A stretch of DNA of 64,000 bases, taken from positions 446,119 to 510,118 of the forward strand of contig SSNU01000039.1 in assembly GCA_012064415.1 (NCBI GenBank). Reading direction: 5' to 3'. Under the pieces are notes generated by a model that saw nothing but the letters and a program-made list of their open reading frames with translations, did not search any database and was not told the origin of the DNA. Positions 36,214 through 46,054 of this stretch are shown here, one piece after another. This stretch comes from Gyrodactylus bullatarudis (taxonomy: Eukaryota; Platyhelminthes; Monogenea; Gyrodactylidea; Gyrodactylidae). The position numbers and the translations under genes were made by a program. Each line of letters starts with the position of its first letter. Position 1 is the stretch's first letter.

Positions 36214-36948
36214 TCATTGTCAGTATAAAAAAAGAATTTTTTAATTAGAGAAATATATATTTCGCCAGGTCTTATCAATCTCTAATCCTGGTTCAATTAA
36301 ATGATTATAAATATTAGTTCAATGAAATTTATGTTAATGAAATTGTAAAATTCTTGAAACACTTCCAATTGATGAAAAACCAAAAAACTTCTCTATTATT
36401 AGATGTAGAAAAGAAAAATTAAAAATCAATTGGGCCAAGGCAACTGCAAATCATGTAAATGGTTCTTTTGGATGCATAAGTTAGGATCTTCGTTCATGAT
36501 TAGAAACTTTTCCCGGATTTTTAGGTCTATAGTTTGTCGTTTGGGCATTTGAATAAAATTTTGAAATTTTCTTCACTTGCTTCACAACCACATTGCTCTA
36601 GGTGCTTTTTAATTGAGGAAACGACAAACTTATAGACCTAAAAATCCGGGAAAAGTTTCTAATCATGAACGAAGATCCTAACTTATGCATCCAAAAGAAC
36701 CATTTACATGATTTGCAGTTGCCTTGGCCCGATTGATTTTTAATTTTTCTTTTCTACATCTAATAATAGAGAAGTTTTTTGGTTTTTCATCAATTGGAAG
36801 TGTTTCAAGAATTTTACAATTTCATTAACATAAATTTCATTGAACTAATATTTATAATCATTTAATTGAACCAGGATTAGAGATTGATAAGACCTGGCGA
36901 AATATATATTTCTCTAATTAAAAAAATTCTTTTTTATACTGACAATGA
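36214..36948. mobile_element. Head-to-head palindrome of Penelope-like element 3' ends
   Basis: The arms 36214-36542 and 36619-36948 are near-perfect reverse complements of about 330 bp with a 76-nt loop. Read on the plus strand, the right arm codes for a PLE C-terminus (LIDLKIREKFLIMNEDPNLC then IQKN...LQLPWP and stop). This parallels the other copies (DLRVKEKFFINPFKPNLC then VQKN...LQLP), and a PLE-type tail follows (AGAGAAGTTTTTTGGTTTTT). This is a second PLE family, duplicated as an inverted pair. Confidence 0.8.
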
Positions 36949-37026
36949 TCTAAAATTAGTTTTACAACAGGAGAAGAATCTGCCGAAAATTTTTGACTCT
37001 CCCAAATGGCTGAGAAATATATAAAG

Positions 37027-37752
37027 CTAATTAATATGAAGATGGAAATTTATGATTTTTACAAAATTCTTATTTTTTTCATCTAGAAATCGAATTTGAT
37101 CAAGATTTTTTGGAATCGAGATTATGAGGCCCTCTTTCAGTATACGGAGAAAAAAATTGGAAAAAACCATTTTTTAAGGAAAATTTGGCAAATTGGAAAT
37201 CTTGAAGAAGCGCCAAATTCCCATTTTTTTAAACTTTGAAAATTTTTGTTGATTTCAATGTGAGAGAGTGATCAAAAGTCGAGTTTTAGGATCACAAAAA
37301 ATCGATGATCATCATTAAAATTTTGATAAATTCGTCTGGGATCTTGAAATATCAAATTTCATCGTCTTTCAAGTAGTGAAAATGATGAAAAAATCAAAAT
37401 TTGATTTTGACACGATTATGGGGTGATTCTTCATATTCTTACATACCAGATTCAGGATATTTAATTTCTTTGTCTTATTGTGATCCTAAAAATCGACTTT
37501 TGATCACTCTCTCACATTGAAATCAACAAATATTTTCAACTCAAAGTTGAAAAAATGGGAATTTGGCGCTTCTTCAAGATTTCCAATTTGCCAAATTTTC
37601 CTTAAAAAATGGTTTTTTCCAATTTTTTTCTCCGTATACTGAAAGAGGGCCTCATAATCTCGATTCCAAAAAATCTTGATCAAATTCGATTTCTAGATGA
37701 AAAAAATAAGAATTTTGTAAAAATCATAAATTTCCATCTTCATATTAACTAG
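37027..37752. repeat. Palindromic MITE, family C/D, copy 2
   Basis: The ends CTAATTAATATGAAGATGG and CCATCTTCATATTAACTAG are inverted. The arms share GAAATCGAATTTGATCAAGA, CTCTTTCAGTATACGGAG and AATTTGGCGCTTCTTCAAGA or the complement. TTAA next to both ends may be part of the TIR and not a target duplication. Confidence 0.75.
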
Positions 37753-38069
37753 GTGTATATGTTACTGTTTATCTTGTTACTTTTGATATTCTTATCACTT
37801 ATAACTTACAAGTTATCAGGTACTCCTAAAACTATCTGAATGGTTTGTTAAACTCGTAATTTGGTTACAAGATTATCTGGAACCTTTGATAGGCCTAAGA
37901 TTACCTGATAGTCTTTAAAATATCTATATTTGGATTACTACCTTGTTATTATTGAAACATGGTAATAACTTTAACGGACTATTATTTTTAAATTGTATAA
38001 GAAGTCCCAAATAAGGGACCTTAACAAAGCCTTTTATATTTTCGAATTGTGAGATTTATTTCCTAAACC

Positions 38070-38245
38070 ATAATAATGATGGCTTGTATTGGTCTATCTG
38101 TAGAAAAAGAAAGGGGAAAGAAGGGTGTATTATTTCTTGTAATTCATCACTTGAAGGAAAATTAAGATTAAGAATAAAAAACATTTAGATTATCCTGATA
38201 ACAATAGTTTGTACTCGCCCATACAAGCCAGAAGACAACATAGTC
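38070..38245. repeat. Family K MITE, copy 3
   Basis: GGCTTGTATTGGTCTATCTG at the left and CATACAAGCCAGAAGACAAC at the right are inverted termini matching copies 1 and 2. Confidence 0.5.
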
Positions 38246-38723
38246 TGGTAGCAAATAAACTACTCAATCTATATCGAACAGCTCACTGAAGAACTACTTG
38301 GTTCAAAATGATAAAAAAATTGTTACTTTTATAGTTATATTGATTAATTAGCAAATTATATCCAGAAGTAAATATATAGTACTGCTCATAAATTCTCAAA
38401 TTCAGCTGAAAGGATAGCTGTGCTACTTTCTGAAGGCCAATTTAATTTGACTTGAATGTTACTAGGGAACATGCGTAGAGTTATTTTGTTGTTGTTATTT
38501 TGTATATTTAGTCAAAAAACTTTTCTTAACTTCTAGTATACTAATAATGTAATATTTTTTTTTTAATCTCCAATCAATAGCCATAGACAAAACGAGAATA
38601 AATTACTCAGTCATGTTTACCAAAATGTAAACTCAAACATTTCGTCACTCTTCTTCCTACAAGACACAAGAATTCACATTTCTAATTAGAAATGCTTCAT
38701 TATAATGTCCTCCTTTTTATTAG
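38246..38723. other. Upstream intron of the acyl-CoA synthetase exons
   Basis: No further coding exon is recognisable. The acceptor TTTTTATTAG ends at 38723. Confidence 0.4.
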
Positions 38724-39571
38724 TTTCATGTTGGTTATGGTGCCTCTGAGACATGTGGACCTGTTACAGTCACCTATTGCAATGATAAGGGCGATGGCTC
38801 AGTTGGCGTTCCCATCTGCTGTAGTGAAATTCAACTCAAGGATGTCCCACACATGGACATTATCACAGCTCGGGATTTAAGAGGGGAAATTTGCATTAGA
38901 GGACCCAACTGCACCAAAGGCTACTATAATAACCCAGAACAGACCAAGGAGTTGATTGATGACGAAGGCTGGTTGCATACTGGTGATGTCGGTTGTTGGG
39001 ACTCCAAGGGACGATTAGTCATTGTTGATCGATGTAAGAATCTTTTCAAGCTAAGCCAGGGTGAATACATCTCCCCTGAGAAACTCGAGAATGCCTATCA
39101 GCTATCAACCATCATTGAACAGGTGAGAACAGTCACCTTTTTTGAATTTATTCAACATGAATTGTTATGATCACTTTTTTATTTAGATTTTCATTGATGG
39201 CGACTCAACCAAGGATCATATTATCGGCCTGGTAGTGCCAAATTTTGAAGAATTGTCCAAAGCCTTGCCCAGCTTGAACACCAACAATCCGAGTGACTTG
39301 AACTCTGATCCAGTGAAAAAGGTCATCCTAGATGAGATGAAGAAAATTGCCACAAGCCAAGAGTTCAATCGACTTGAACAAGTGAGGTCCTCAACTCTCT
39401 TGATCTTTTTTTCATCTTTTTTTATATTCATTTTTTTAGACTACAGCCATATTGATACTCAAAGATGCTTTCACTCTAGAAGAGGGTCTACTGACACCAA
39501 CATTGAAATACGTTCGAAACAAGATTCGTGAAAAGTACGCCAAAGAAATTCAAGCTCTCTATTCCAACTGA
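38724..39571 (+). CDS. Long-chain acyl-CoA synthetase, last three exons (partial)
   Basis: Exons 38724-39122, 39187-39381 and 39440-39571 are in phase 0 and encode 241 C-terminal residues. Motifs are in order: GYGASET (AMP-binding region), GEICIRGPN, GYYNNPEQT, DEGWLHTGD (ATP/adenylate contact), IVDRCKNLFKLSQGEYISPE (linker and fatty-acid signature), and a C-terminal GLLTPTLK lysine block. The enzyme activates long-chain fatty acids to acyl-CoA with ATP, usually at ER or mitochondrial membranes. About 400-450 N-terminal residues are missing. No earlier exon is visible between the PRDM1-like gene and 38724. Either the upstream exons lie beyond other genes, or this is a truncated duplicate or assembly join. 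Confidence 0.82.
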
Positions 39572-40500
39572 GTAGATAGAGATTGAAAGCCAAAAAATCA
39601 CTCATAATGCAAAATATTTTCCATTGGACGAGCTGTGCACAACATTCGACCGTAAACATGACTCAATATGAAAAATCTCTGTCGCAAAGTAAATAAAAAA
39701 TATTCAAGTAAAATCAATGAATGACAATTGTGGAAGAAAACTAAGATGAATATTTTAATTTCAGTTGAAATAACACTAAAAATCTCATCATATTTTATCC
39801 TTATTATTACTCCTACTACACTTTAGAACATTTATCTATATACATTAGTTTTTGGTTTTTATTTTTCCGATTATTCAGAGTGTAAAAAGACTCATCGCAT
39901 ATAATGAAAAGTTCCATTTCCCATTTCTACCAGTGTACATTTGAGTAAGGAGAGAGAAACATTCCCATTCACTATCACGGAACAAAACACCATATATATA
40001 TATTATAGTACCAATAAATAAATGTATTTCCAAGTGATGAGGAGAGAAAAGAGTATTACTTTTATATATACAATGATACAATAAAAAGTTTATCATTCAA
40101 AATTACAGTATTTTTCATCGTCAACAGTTGATTAATCCTACTAATAGAGCTGGTCTAAAGACAAGAAAAAAGAGCAAATACAATACCGTTTCCTAAATAC
40201 TACTCTAATAATCAAGGTATTCTATTCTACTCAACAAAATTCAGATTAGAAATTCGTAGAATTCGAATATTAAATCAACTTCCATATGCCTCAATAATTT
40301 GTAAACAACATAAACGAATGCCAGATTCCTAGGGGTGGGGGATAGTAAAATGAATGAATTGCATCAAAATTCGAATAAGATTTATTCAAACTTTACAAAT
40401 ACACATATAGAATAGGTAATTTTCAAATTTTAAACAAAACTCTTTTAAATGGACTGGAATTGCAACGATCTCAGGTGATGGTTCAGACTCTCTGACTGAC
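39572..40500. other. 3' flank of the acyl-CoA synthetase gene
   Basis: AATAAAAAAT near 39690 may be the poly(A) signal. No other feature is supported. Confidence 0.4.
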
Positions 40501-40653
40501 TCAACAGCAAAACTTGAATCTCTTGAGAATTTTTGGCTGGACCAAGATTGCCGCGAGTAACAGTCGTTGAATATCCTTCATGTTGAGTAGGCTAAGTCCA
40601 ATGCCAATGTCACCAAAAGGGGTTGGAGGGTCAATCGGCTGAATAAGGCCCAT
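40501..40653 (-). CDS. Candidate 50-residue small protein
   Basis: A minus-strand ATG (40653) in the good context AAAAATGG opens a 51-codon frame ending at TGA. It starts MGLIQPIDPPTPFGDIGIG, has a hydrophobic middle (RLLLAAILV) and ends KFCC. Codon use is less AT-biased than the surroundings, which fits coding DNA. I do not recognise the family. It lies between the acyl-CoA synthetase gene and CWC22 and could be part of a larger transcript. Confidence 0.3.
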   Translation of the reverse strand: MGLIQPIDPPTPFGDIGIGLSLLNMKDIQRLLLAAILVQPKILKRFKFCC

Positions 40654-41021
40654 TTTTACTCTTTCTCTGGCAGTGGTCAAATGAAACGGTTCTCACTATC
40701 ACTAACTGAAATAGTCGTAATAATTTTACTTATATACAAGAGTCTAGCAAAAATATTAATTATTCTACGTCGAATACCGTCAAGAAAAAAAAGATGTTTT
40801 TTGAGTGCACTGGCATCAAAAGGCGTCAAAAAAGCATAGTATTTATGCAGTAAGATAATTCATCATGGTTACACTCTTGTGGAATTGACAAGCAGAGAAA
40901 AGGTCAAATAAATTATTAATCGGAAATAAATTTTAATTCAAATTCATAGTAGAAAATATACATGGATGAGTGACAAGAGTGTTTCTGTGTCTGTTGTGAA
41001 TACTTGTTACTTGTTTAGAGT
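40654..41021. other. Spacer downstream of CWC22
   Basis: It probably includes the CWC22 3' UTR (minus strand). Nothing further is recognised. Confidence 0.4.
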
Positions 41022-43575
41022 TTAGCGTACATCAATCTCTCGGTTCCTTCTACCCGACCTACTCATGTCCTCGTGGGGTTCACGTTCCTTGTGACGTCTC
41101 TTTTCGCCGCCTCTGGCATCATTTGAAGCATCACGTCTACCTTTCTTCCTCTGTCTCTCATAGTCATCATGAGGTTCACGACGACTCTTGCGTTCCTGAC
41201 GATTCGGAGTTTCCTCCTTCACCTTTTTCGATTTGGGGTCAACTTTATGTTTACTCCTGTCTTTCTTCTTCTCATCGACTTCTCGAAGGACTTTGTGGGG
41301 GGACTTTTCCTTCTTCTCGTTCTTCTTTTTGTTTAGAGGCTTCTTCTTTTTCTTTTTCTTGGGAGAGTCTGAATCAGAGGAGGAACTGGAGCTACTTGAA
41401 TCACTTGAAGATGAGGAACTATTACTACTGCTGGATGAATCAGATGATGAAGAACTGGAACTGCTTGAGGATGAGTTAGAGCTGCTGGATGAGGAACTAC
41501 TGTCGTCATCGGAGGAACTATCTGATGATGAGGAATCATCAGATGTGTCTTTTTTCTCTTCTGGCTCTGGTGGCAGGGTTATTTTACCTTCTTTAACCTG
41601 GTTCAAAAACTCTCTCAAGTCAACAGATAATCCACCGAGACCGATGACAGTTAGAAAGTTGATTGCAAATCTAGTATCTTTGGGATTGTTTCTGGGGAAA
41701 ATTCCAGTCAAATGGGGTTGAATAGTTTCGTCGCGGAGTCTCTCCTGGAGTTTCGCAAGACCCATCTGAGCATTCATATCGAGGAGCATGTGTTTGATGA
41801 ATATACGACCTGAGGCTGTGGTATCTCGTTCGTTGAGCTTGATACACTGTAAAACAGTCCAATTGATTGAATCAGAGAAGAGGAGATGAGAAAAGAACAT
41901 GGCAATATTCCTTAGTTTAGATGTCTCTAAACGATGAATTACCGTGTACTGCTCGACAAAGATACGCTCAAATTGTTCTTGATATGAAATACATGGGCCA
42001 GTAAATTGTTTTTTCTCCTCAAGACGTTCCTTAACACCTGAAGGTTTACCATAGGCAGATGATGGCGTTTCGTTCTTCTTTTGAGTATCATTGTTCTGGT
42101 ATACTTTAACAGAGCAAAGGCGCTGAGCAAGCTGGCCATATCGACGTTCGTATGATCTGGTTTGTGCACAACAATCAAGAACCATAGATGCGACTTCGTA
42201 TTCTTCACCAGGACGAATTTTCAGTTGGAGGAGACGATGAGCACCTTCGTCCGAGCTCAGACTGCTCTGCATCATTAGATAAATTGTCCTTCTTAGCGTA
42301 ATCTTGAGAAAAAATATGTGTGATTACTTGAGAGTAAGTTTAACTAAATTTCATCAATATTTTACGAATAAGTAGAATCTCACCAGATTTGTTTCTGTCT
42401 GATCAATGATTGTCTGGCCATCCTTGGTTGGACCTTTAGCAGTGGTTCCGTCTTCATTACCATTCTCTTCATCATCGTCTTCGTCATCGTCATCGTCATC
42501 ATCGTCTTCATCATCATCCGTGTCAGCAGAGAGAAAGTTTGCCTTGATAGATTCGTATTTTTTCTCGTTCTCTTCATAGTTTTCATCAAATTTGAAGACG
42601 TTGAGATGTTCTTCTGGATCGATTTCATCAAGAAGGGACAACGAATGAACTATAATGTCGTCTTCTTCGACCAAGTCCAACTCCTCGATTATTGTGGGAT
42701 AATCTTTCCAACTTTCTCGTCTAATCTAATAAAAATATTTATTAATATACATATTTGACTTGAAAGTATAATTTTTTATCAAGACCTACTTGGAATAAAA
42801 CTTCAATCATGTATCCAACACGCTTATCACATTGACCATCGTTGAGAATTCTTCTGAGATGTTCAAATATTCCATGGAGACCTTGCGGCACAACAGATTG
42901 CAAGTATAGACCACACTCCTTGAGAACCATTATGGCCACTTCCACAGAATCATTTGTAGTCTGCTCTAATAAGAGGGTTAAAAGTTCTAATATGATGAGT
43001 TCATGGACAACACGTTGGTTCACAAGATGAGCGAGAAAATTGGCGTCAGTTAAACATCGATCTTTTTGATTTCTTCGAAATGATTTCCTAAAATCGTTAA
43101 TAAGTCGCATAACGACTAATTCTCCAACCTGAGGCAATCTAGTATTTATTATACTAATCAGGGCAGCAAATACATGCGTAAAGGTGGGAGAAGATGATTG
43201 AGCAAGAAGAATAGATTTGGCAAATAGACCTCGGCCTCTGACAATATTTTCAGACAAAATTTGTTTAACAATTTCAGTTATATTTGATACATTCACTTTA
43301 TTGATGAGACCATGGATTGACTTTTTAAGAGCTTCCCAAGCAATTCTCTGATATGCTTCTGATTTTTTATCAGTAATTTTCTCCTTCATAGCCTTGAGCT
43401 TAGCGGGTGGGATGTAAGCACCTCCCGTAAGTCCAAGAAGGACGTTGACGTCTGGCTCATTGGCTTTTTCAGTATTAGCATTTTTCTCTACATACTTCCT
43501 TTTCTTGTGCTTTTTACTTTTATGCTTATCAGATCTATGTTTGTGATCGAATACGTCAACCTCTACATCAGACAT
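41022..43575 (-). CDS. CWC22: CWC22 pre-mRNA-splicing factor (802 aa)
   Basis: Exons 43575-42790, 42725-42384 and 42302-41022 join in phase 0 to 802 aa (human CWC22 908 aa). The Lys-rich N-terminus is followed by [10 protein letters not shown] and a MIF4G domain (about residues 75-265). An acidic linker follows ([10 protein letters not shown], with an Asp run), then an MA3 domain from about residue 377 ([24 protein letters not shown], LKDETxQPxxxGxxPRxNPxxTRFAINF-type block). The C-terminal part is a long Ser tract and an Arg/Lys-rich tail. CWC22 binds eIF4A3 to load exon-junction complexes on the spliceosome. The two introns are 64 and 81 nt. The start codon lies 55 bp from the start of the divergent DOK-like gene. 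Confidence 0.93.
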
Positions 43576-43630
43576 TATTAACGTTAAATCAAACAGTTAA
43601 ATTTTCGATAAATTTTAAACAACTGTCAAC

Positions 43631-44713
43631 ATGTCGAGTATAGAAATATTTTGTTCAAATCAGTTAATAGTAATCATTTTATTCATGAGAAAAACTTAAA
43701 AGCTGTACGTTCCATCTGTCTGGCCAATATTTCCTTGCAACCTCGTCGGCTACTACAACGATAGGTTAGCACAGAAGAAAAGTTTATATTCTACATTTTT
43801 AAGCGGATCAGACTATGACTCAAACAGCTTACTTGCAAAAAAGAATGGATTTTCTCATGAACTCATCCGTTCCGGATTAAACGGATACTTATTTTTTGAA
43901 GAATCAAATTTAATATTTTTTGCCATTGTAGATAATCAAAATTTTGATAACAGTTTATTCTCGCTCAATTTTCATTCAAAGTCATCAGCCAATTTTAAAA
44001 ACAAGAGTCATCAAAATATATGGAAAATAGATAAACTCATTTATTCTTTTGCATGTTTAAGGAAGAATATTATTCATAAAAACAACAAAAAATCTCGTAC
44101 CAAGAAATCAATGCGTGCACCACTCGCAGTTGTCTTTCCATTGGATAAATTAAGAATATATGGTATTGTTAACGATTACTTCAAAGTTGAAACAGGGTCC
44201 AGTTCACCTACAGGAGAGGGTCATTTTCTTTTTAGTATTCAGCTCATTGATAGTTTCAAAGTTCTTTTGAATGAAAAACTTTCATGGAATCAACGAAAAC
44301 GGTTCAAAAGGGTTAATGATTTCGATTCTATCCTCATACCAAGGATATTTGAAGAATTTGAAAATTACGAAACTCTTTCAAGGAATCGGAGGTTTATTGA
44401 TGAAAATAAAATACTTCCTCTTGACAAAACCTATTCGAGTAGGATTCAATCCAATTCAAGTATTGTGTCAAAAGTAAATCTTTATATCAACGATAGACCT
44501 AGCTTCAGCGATAAGATTCAGGCAAAATTCTCGTCAAAAAGTGAGCCATTTCCTTAAAAATTTCTATCATCTAAATTAACTGAATTATTTGTAGACTCGT
44601 CCAAAGAATCTCGAGGAAATGATTTGAACAAAAGTGGAAATAACCCCAACAATAAGTCATTACATTATGCTGAACTATATTTTTCCGAGATCAAGTATAA
44701 AAAATTGCAATAA
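43631..44713 (+). CDS. DOK-like adaptor with IRS-type PTB domain and C-terminal tyrosines (about 331 aa)
   Basis: A continuous open frame 43703-44540 encodes a PH-like stretch (LYVPS...LVGYYND) and then an IRS-type PTB core from residue about 150 (PLDKLRIYG, FKVETGSSSPTGEGHFLFSI). A 54-nt intron (44541-44594) leads to the final exon 44595-44713. That exon ends with two ITIM-like tyrosine motifs, LHYAEL and IKYKKL. A start at 43631 works if a 33-nt GT-AG segment with an in-frame TAA (43670-43702) is spliced out. The resulting PH domain lacks its first strands, so another 5' exon is possible. DOK proteins bind phosphorylated receptors through the PTB domain and recruit SH2 proteins through their tail tyrosines. 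The stop is 11 bp from the end of convergent GTDC1. Confidence 0.6.
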
Positions 44714-44724
44714 ATTTGTTCTCC

Positions 44725-45922
44725 TCATTTTTTGTTGTCTCTGGAGAATATGTCTAAATACTCTTGGTAGAGGTGAGACGAACAAAATTCATCTTGTTGA
44801 ACAATAATCCTGGGATTTATTAGCAGATTTTCGTAGTCATCCTCAACATATTCGATCATAATCCTTCTAGCACGCAATGGACGAGTGATCCAATCGGAAA
44901 GAATTTTGAATAACTGATTTTCTGTATTGTAAAAGGACCCCCTGTTGAATTTTGTATCTTTGTGGAATAATTCCGGATATACGAGGCGATTGGGACACAA
45001 GGGAATGCACCCCAAAGCAACGCCTTCCAACATGGAAATACCATAAAATTCATGCATAGCTGTCGATAATACAACATCAGATTCTGATAATATGCTCCAA
45101 TAATCCTCTTTCCTTTGATACCCTTTATTGAGGATGATGTTGGTCTTGTTTAACTCATCAAAAAGATCACTCAAGCAACTGGGAACATCTTGTGTACTTT
45201 GTCCTATGATTGAAAGATGAAATCTATCTTGATATTCCTTTGCCAATTTTCTGATAACATTGACCAAAGTTTGCGGATTCTTATCGTGTTCCCATCGATG
45301 GGGCCAAACCAATTTAAGATTGCTTTCACCTCTACTGAGTATTTGTTCAAGTATCATTTGTTTTGTGTATTTTAGAGGTCTCTCTATGATTATGTACAAG
45401 ACTCTGGACTTTTTAATTATATCATCAATGAACTCAGTGGGTAGAGTTATAGGACACTTGTTGAGGTACGGGCGAACATGATTGAAAAACGATTCTTTAT
45501 TGAAGCTGGAGTTGAACAAAATCTCATCTGCTGCAATGCATGAGAGAATCTGTGAGTAGCTATGTTTATCACAATATTGGAACCTACCCTAATTGGAAAT
45601 CATTTTCATTATCATTCTTTAACGGGTAAATTAGTTGATTTTCATGAAAGTATAAAACTTTTCTAGCTTTAATCAGATTAGGTCGAATTCCAAGTAACTC
45701 GGAAAAGTTGAAAGAAGCAGACGCAAAAATGTTTTCGTAATCGATATGAGGAATTTTAGTTGATAGTATAAGTGCACTAACACGAATGGACCAATGCCAT
45801 TTCTTGGGACATAGAGTAATCAAGGTACAGTCAAGACTTTTACTTAGGACACAATTTAACTGATCAATAAACTGCTTATGAGATCCCCCATAAAATGGTT
45901 CTATCAAAAGAACCTTGGTCAT
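44725..45922 (-). CDS. GTDC1: GTDC1 / tRNA-queuosine mannosyltransferase (389 aa)
   Basis: Two exons, 45922-45588 and 45559-44725, are separated by a 28-nt intron (45587-45560, GTAGGT...CATAG). The start LLIEPFYGGSHKQF and the blocks YFHENQLIYP, DFQLGYSQILSC, VWPHRWEHDK, STAMHEFYGISMLEG and CPNRLVYPE are diagnostic for the GTDC1 family, a GT4-like GT-B glycosyltransferase. Vertebrate GTDC1 is QTMAN, which mannosylates queuosine in cytoplasmic tRNA-Asp. Without splicing the frame shifts at this point. With it, the protein follows the family (DFQYGYNQILSC in human). Human GTDC1 is 458 aa, and an insert between the two lobes is shorter here. It is divergent from UBLCP1, with 132 bp between starts. 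Confidence 0.92.
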
Positions 45923-46054
45923 TCAAATTGTATGATAAATAAGAAATTTTATTGGAAAATCTTCAAATTATTCACATAACAAATCTAAAACTCGAGGAAA
46001 TTTTTAAAAATGCATCTGAGAAATTTGATTGTTATAAAAGCTTGCAGAGGTTAA

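Noticed and set aside
41233..41721. A 162-codon plus-strand frame rich in Leu, Glu and Ser
   Set aside because: It is the antisense shadow of the Ser-repeat and Lys-rich tail of CWC22. It shows no independent start context or family.
45560..45590. GTDC1 as a frameshifted pseudogene
   Set aside because: A one-base shift would also open the frame but adds nine residues foreign to the family. The 28-nt GT-AG intron gives the exact family junction, and both flanks are well conserved.
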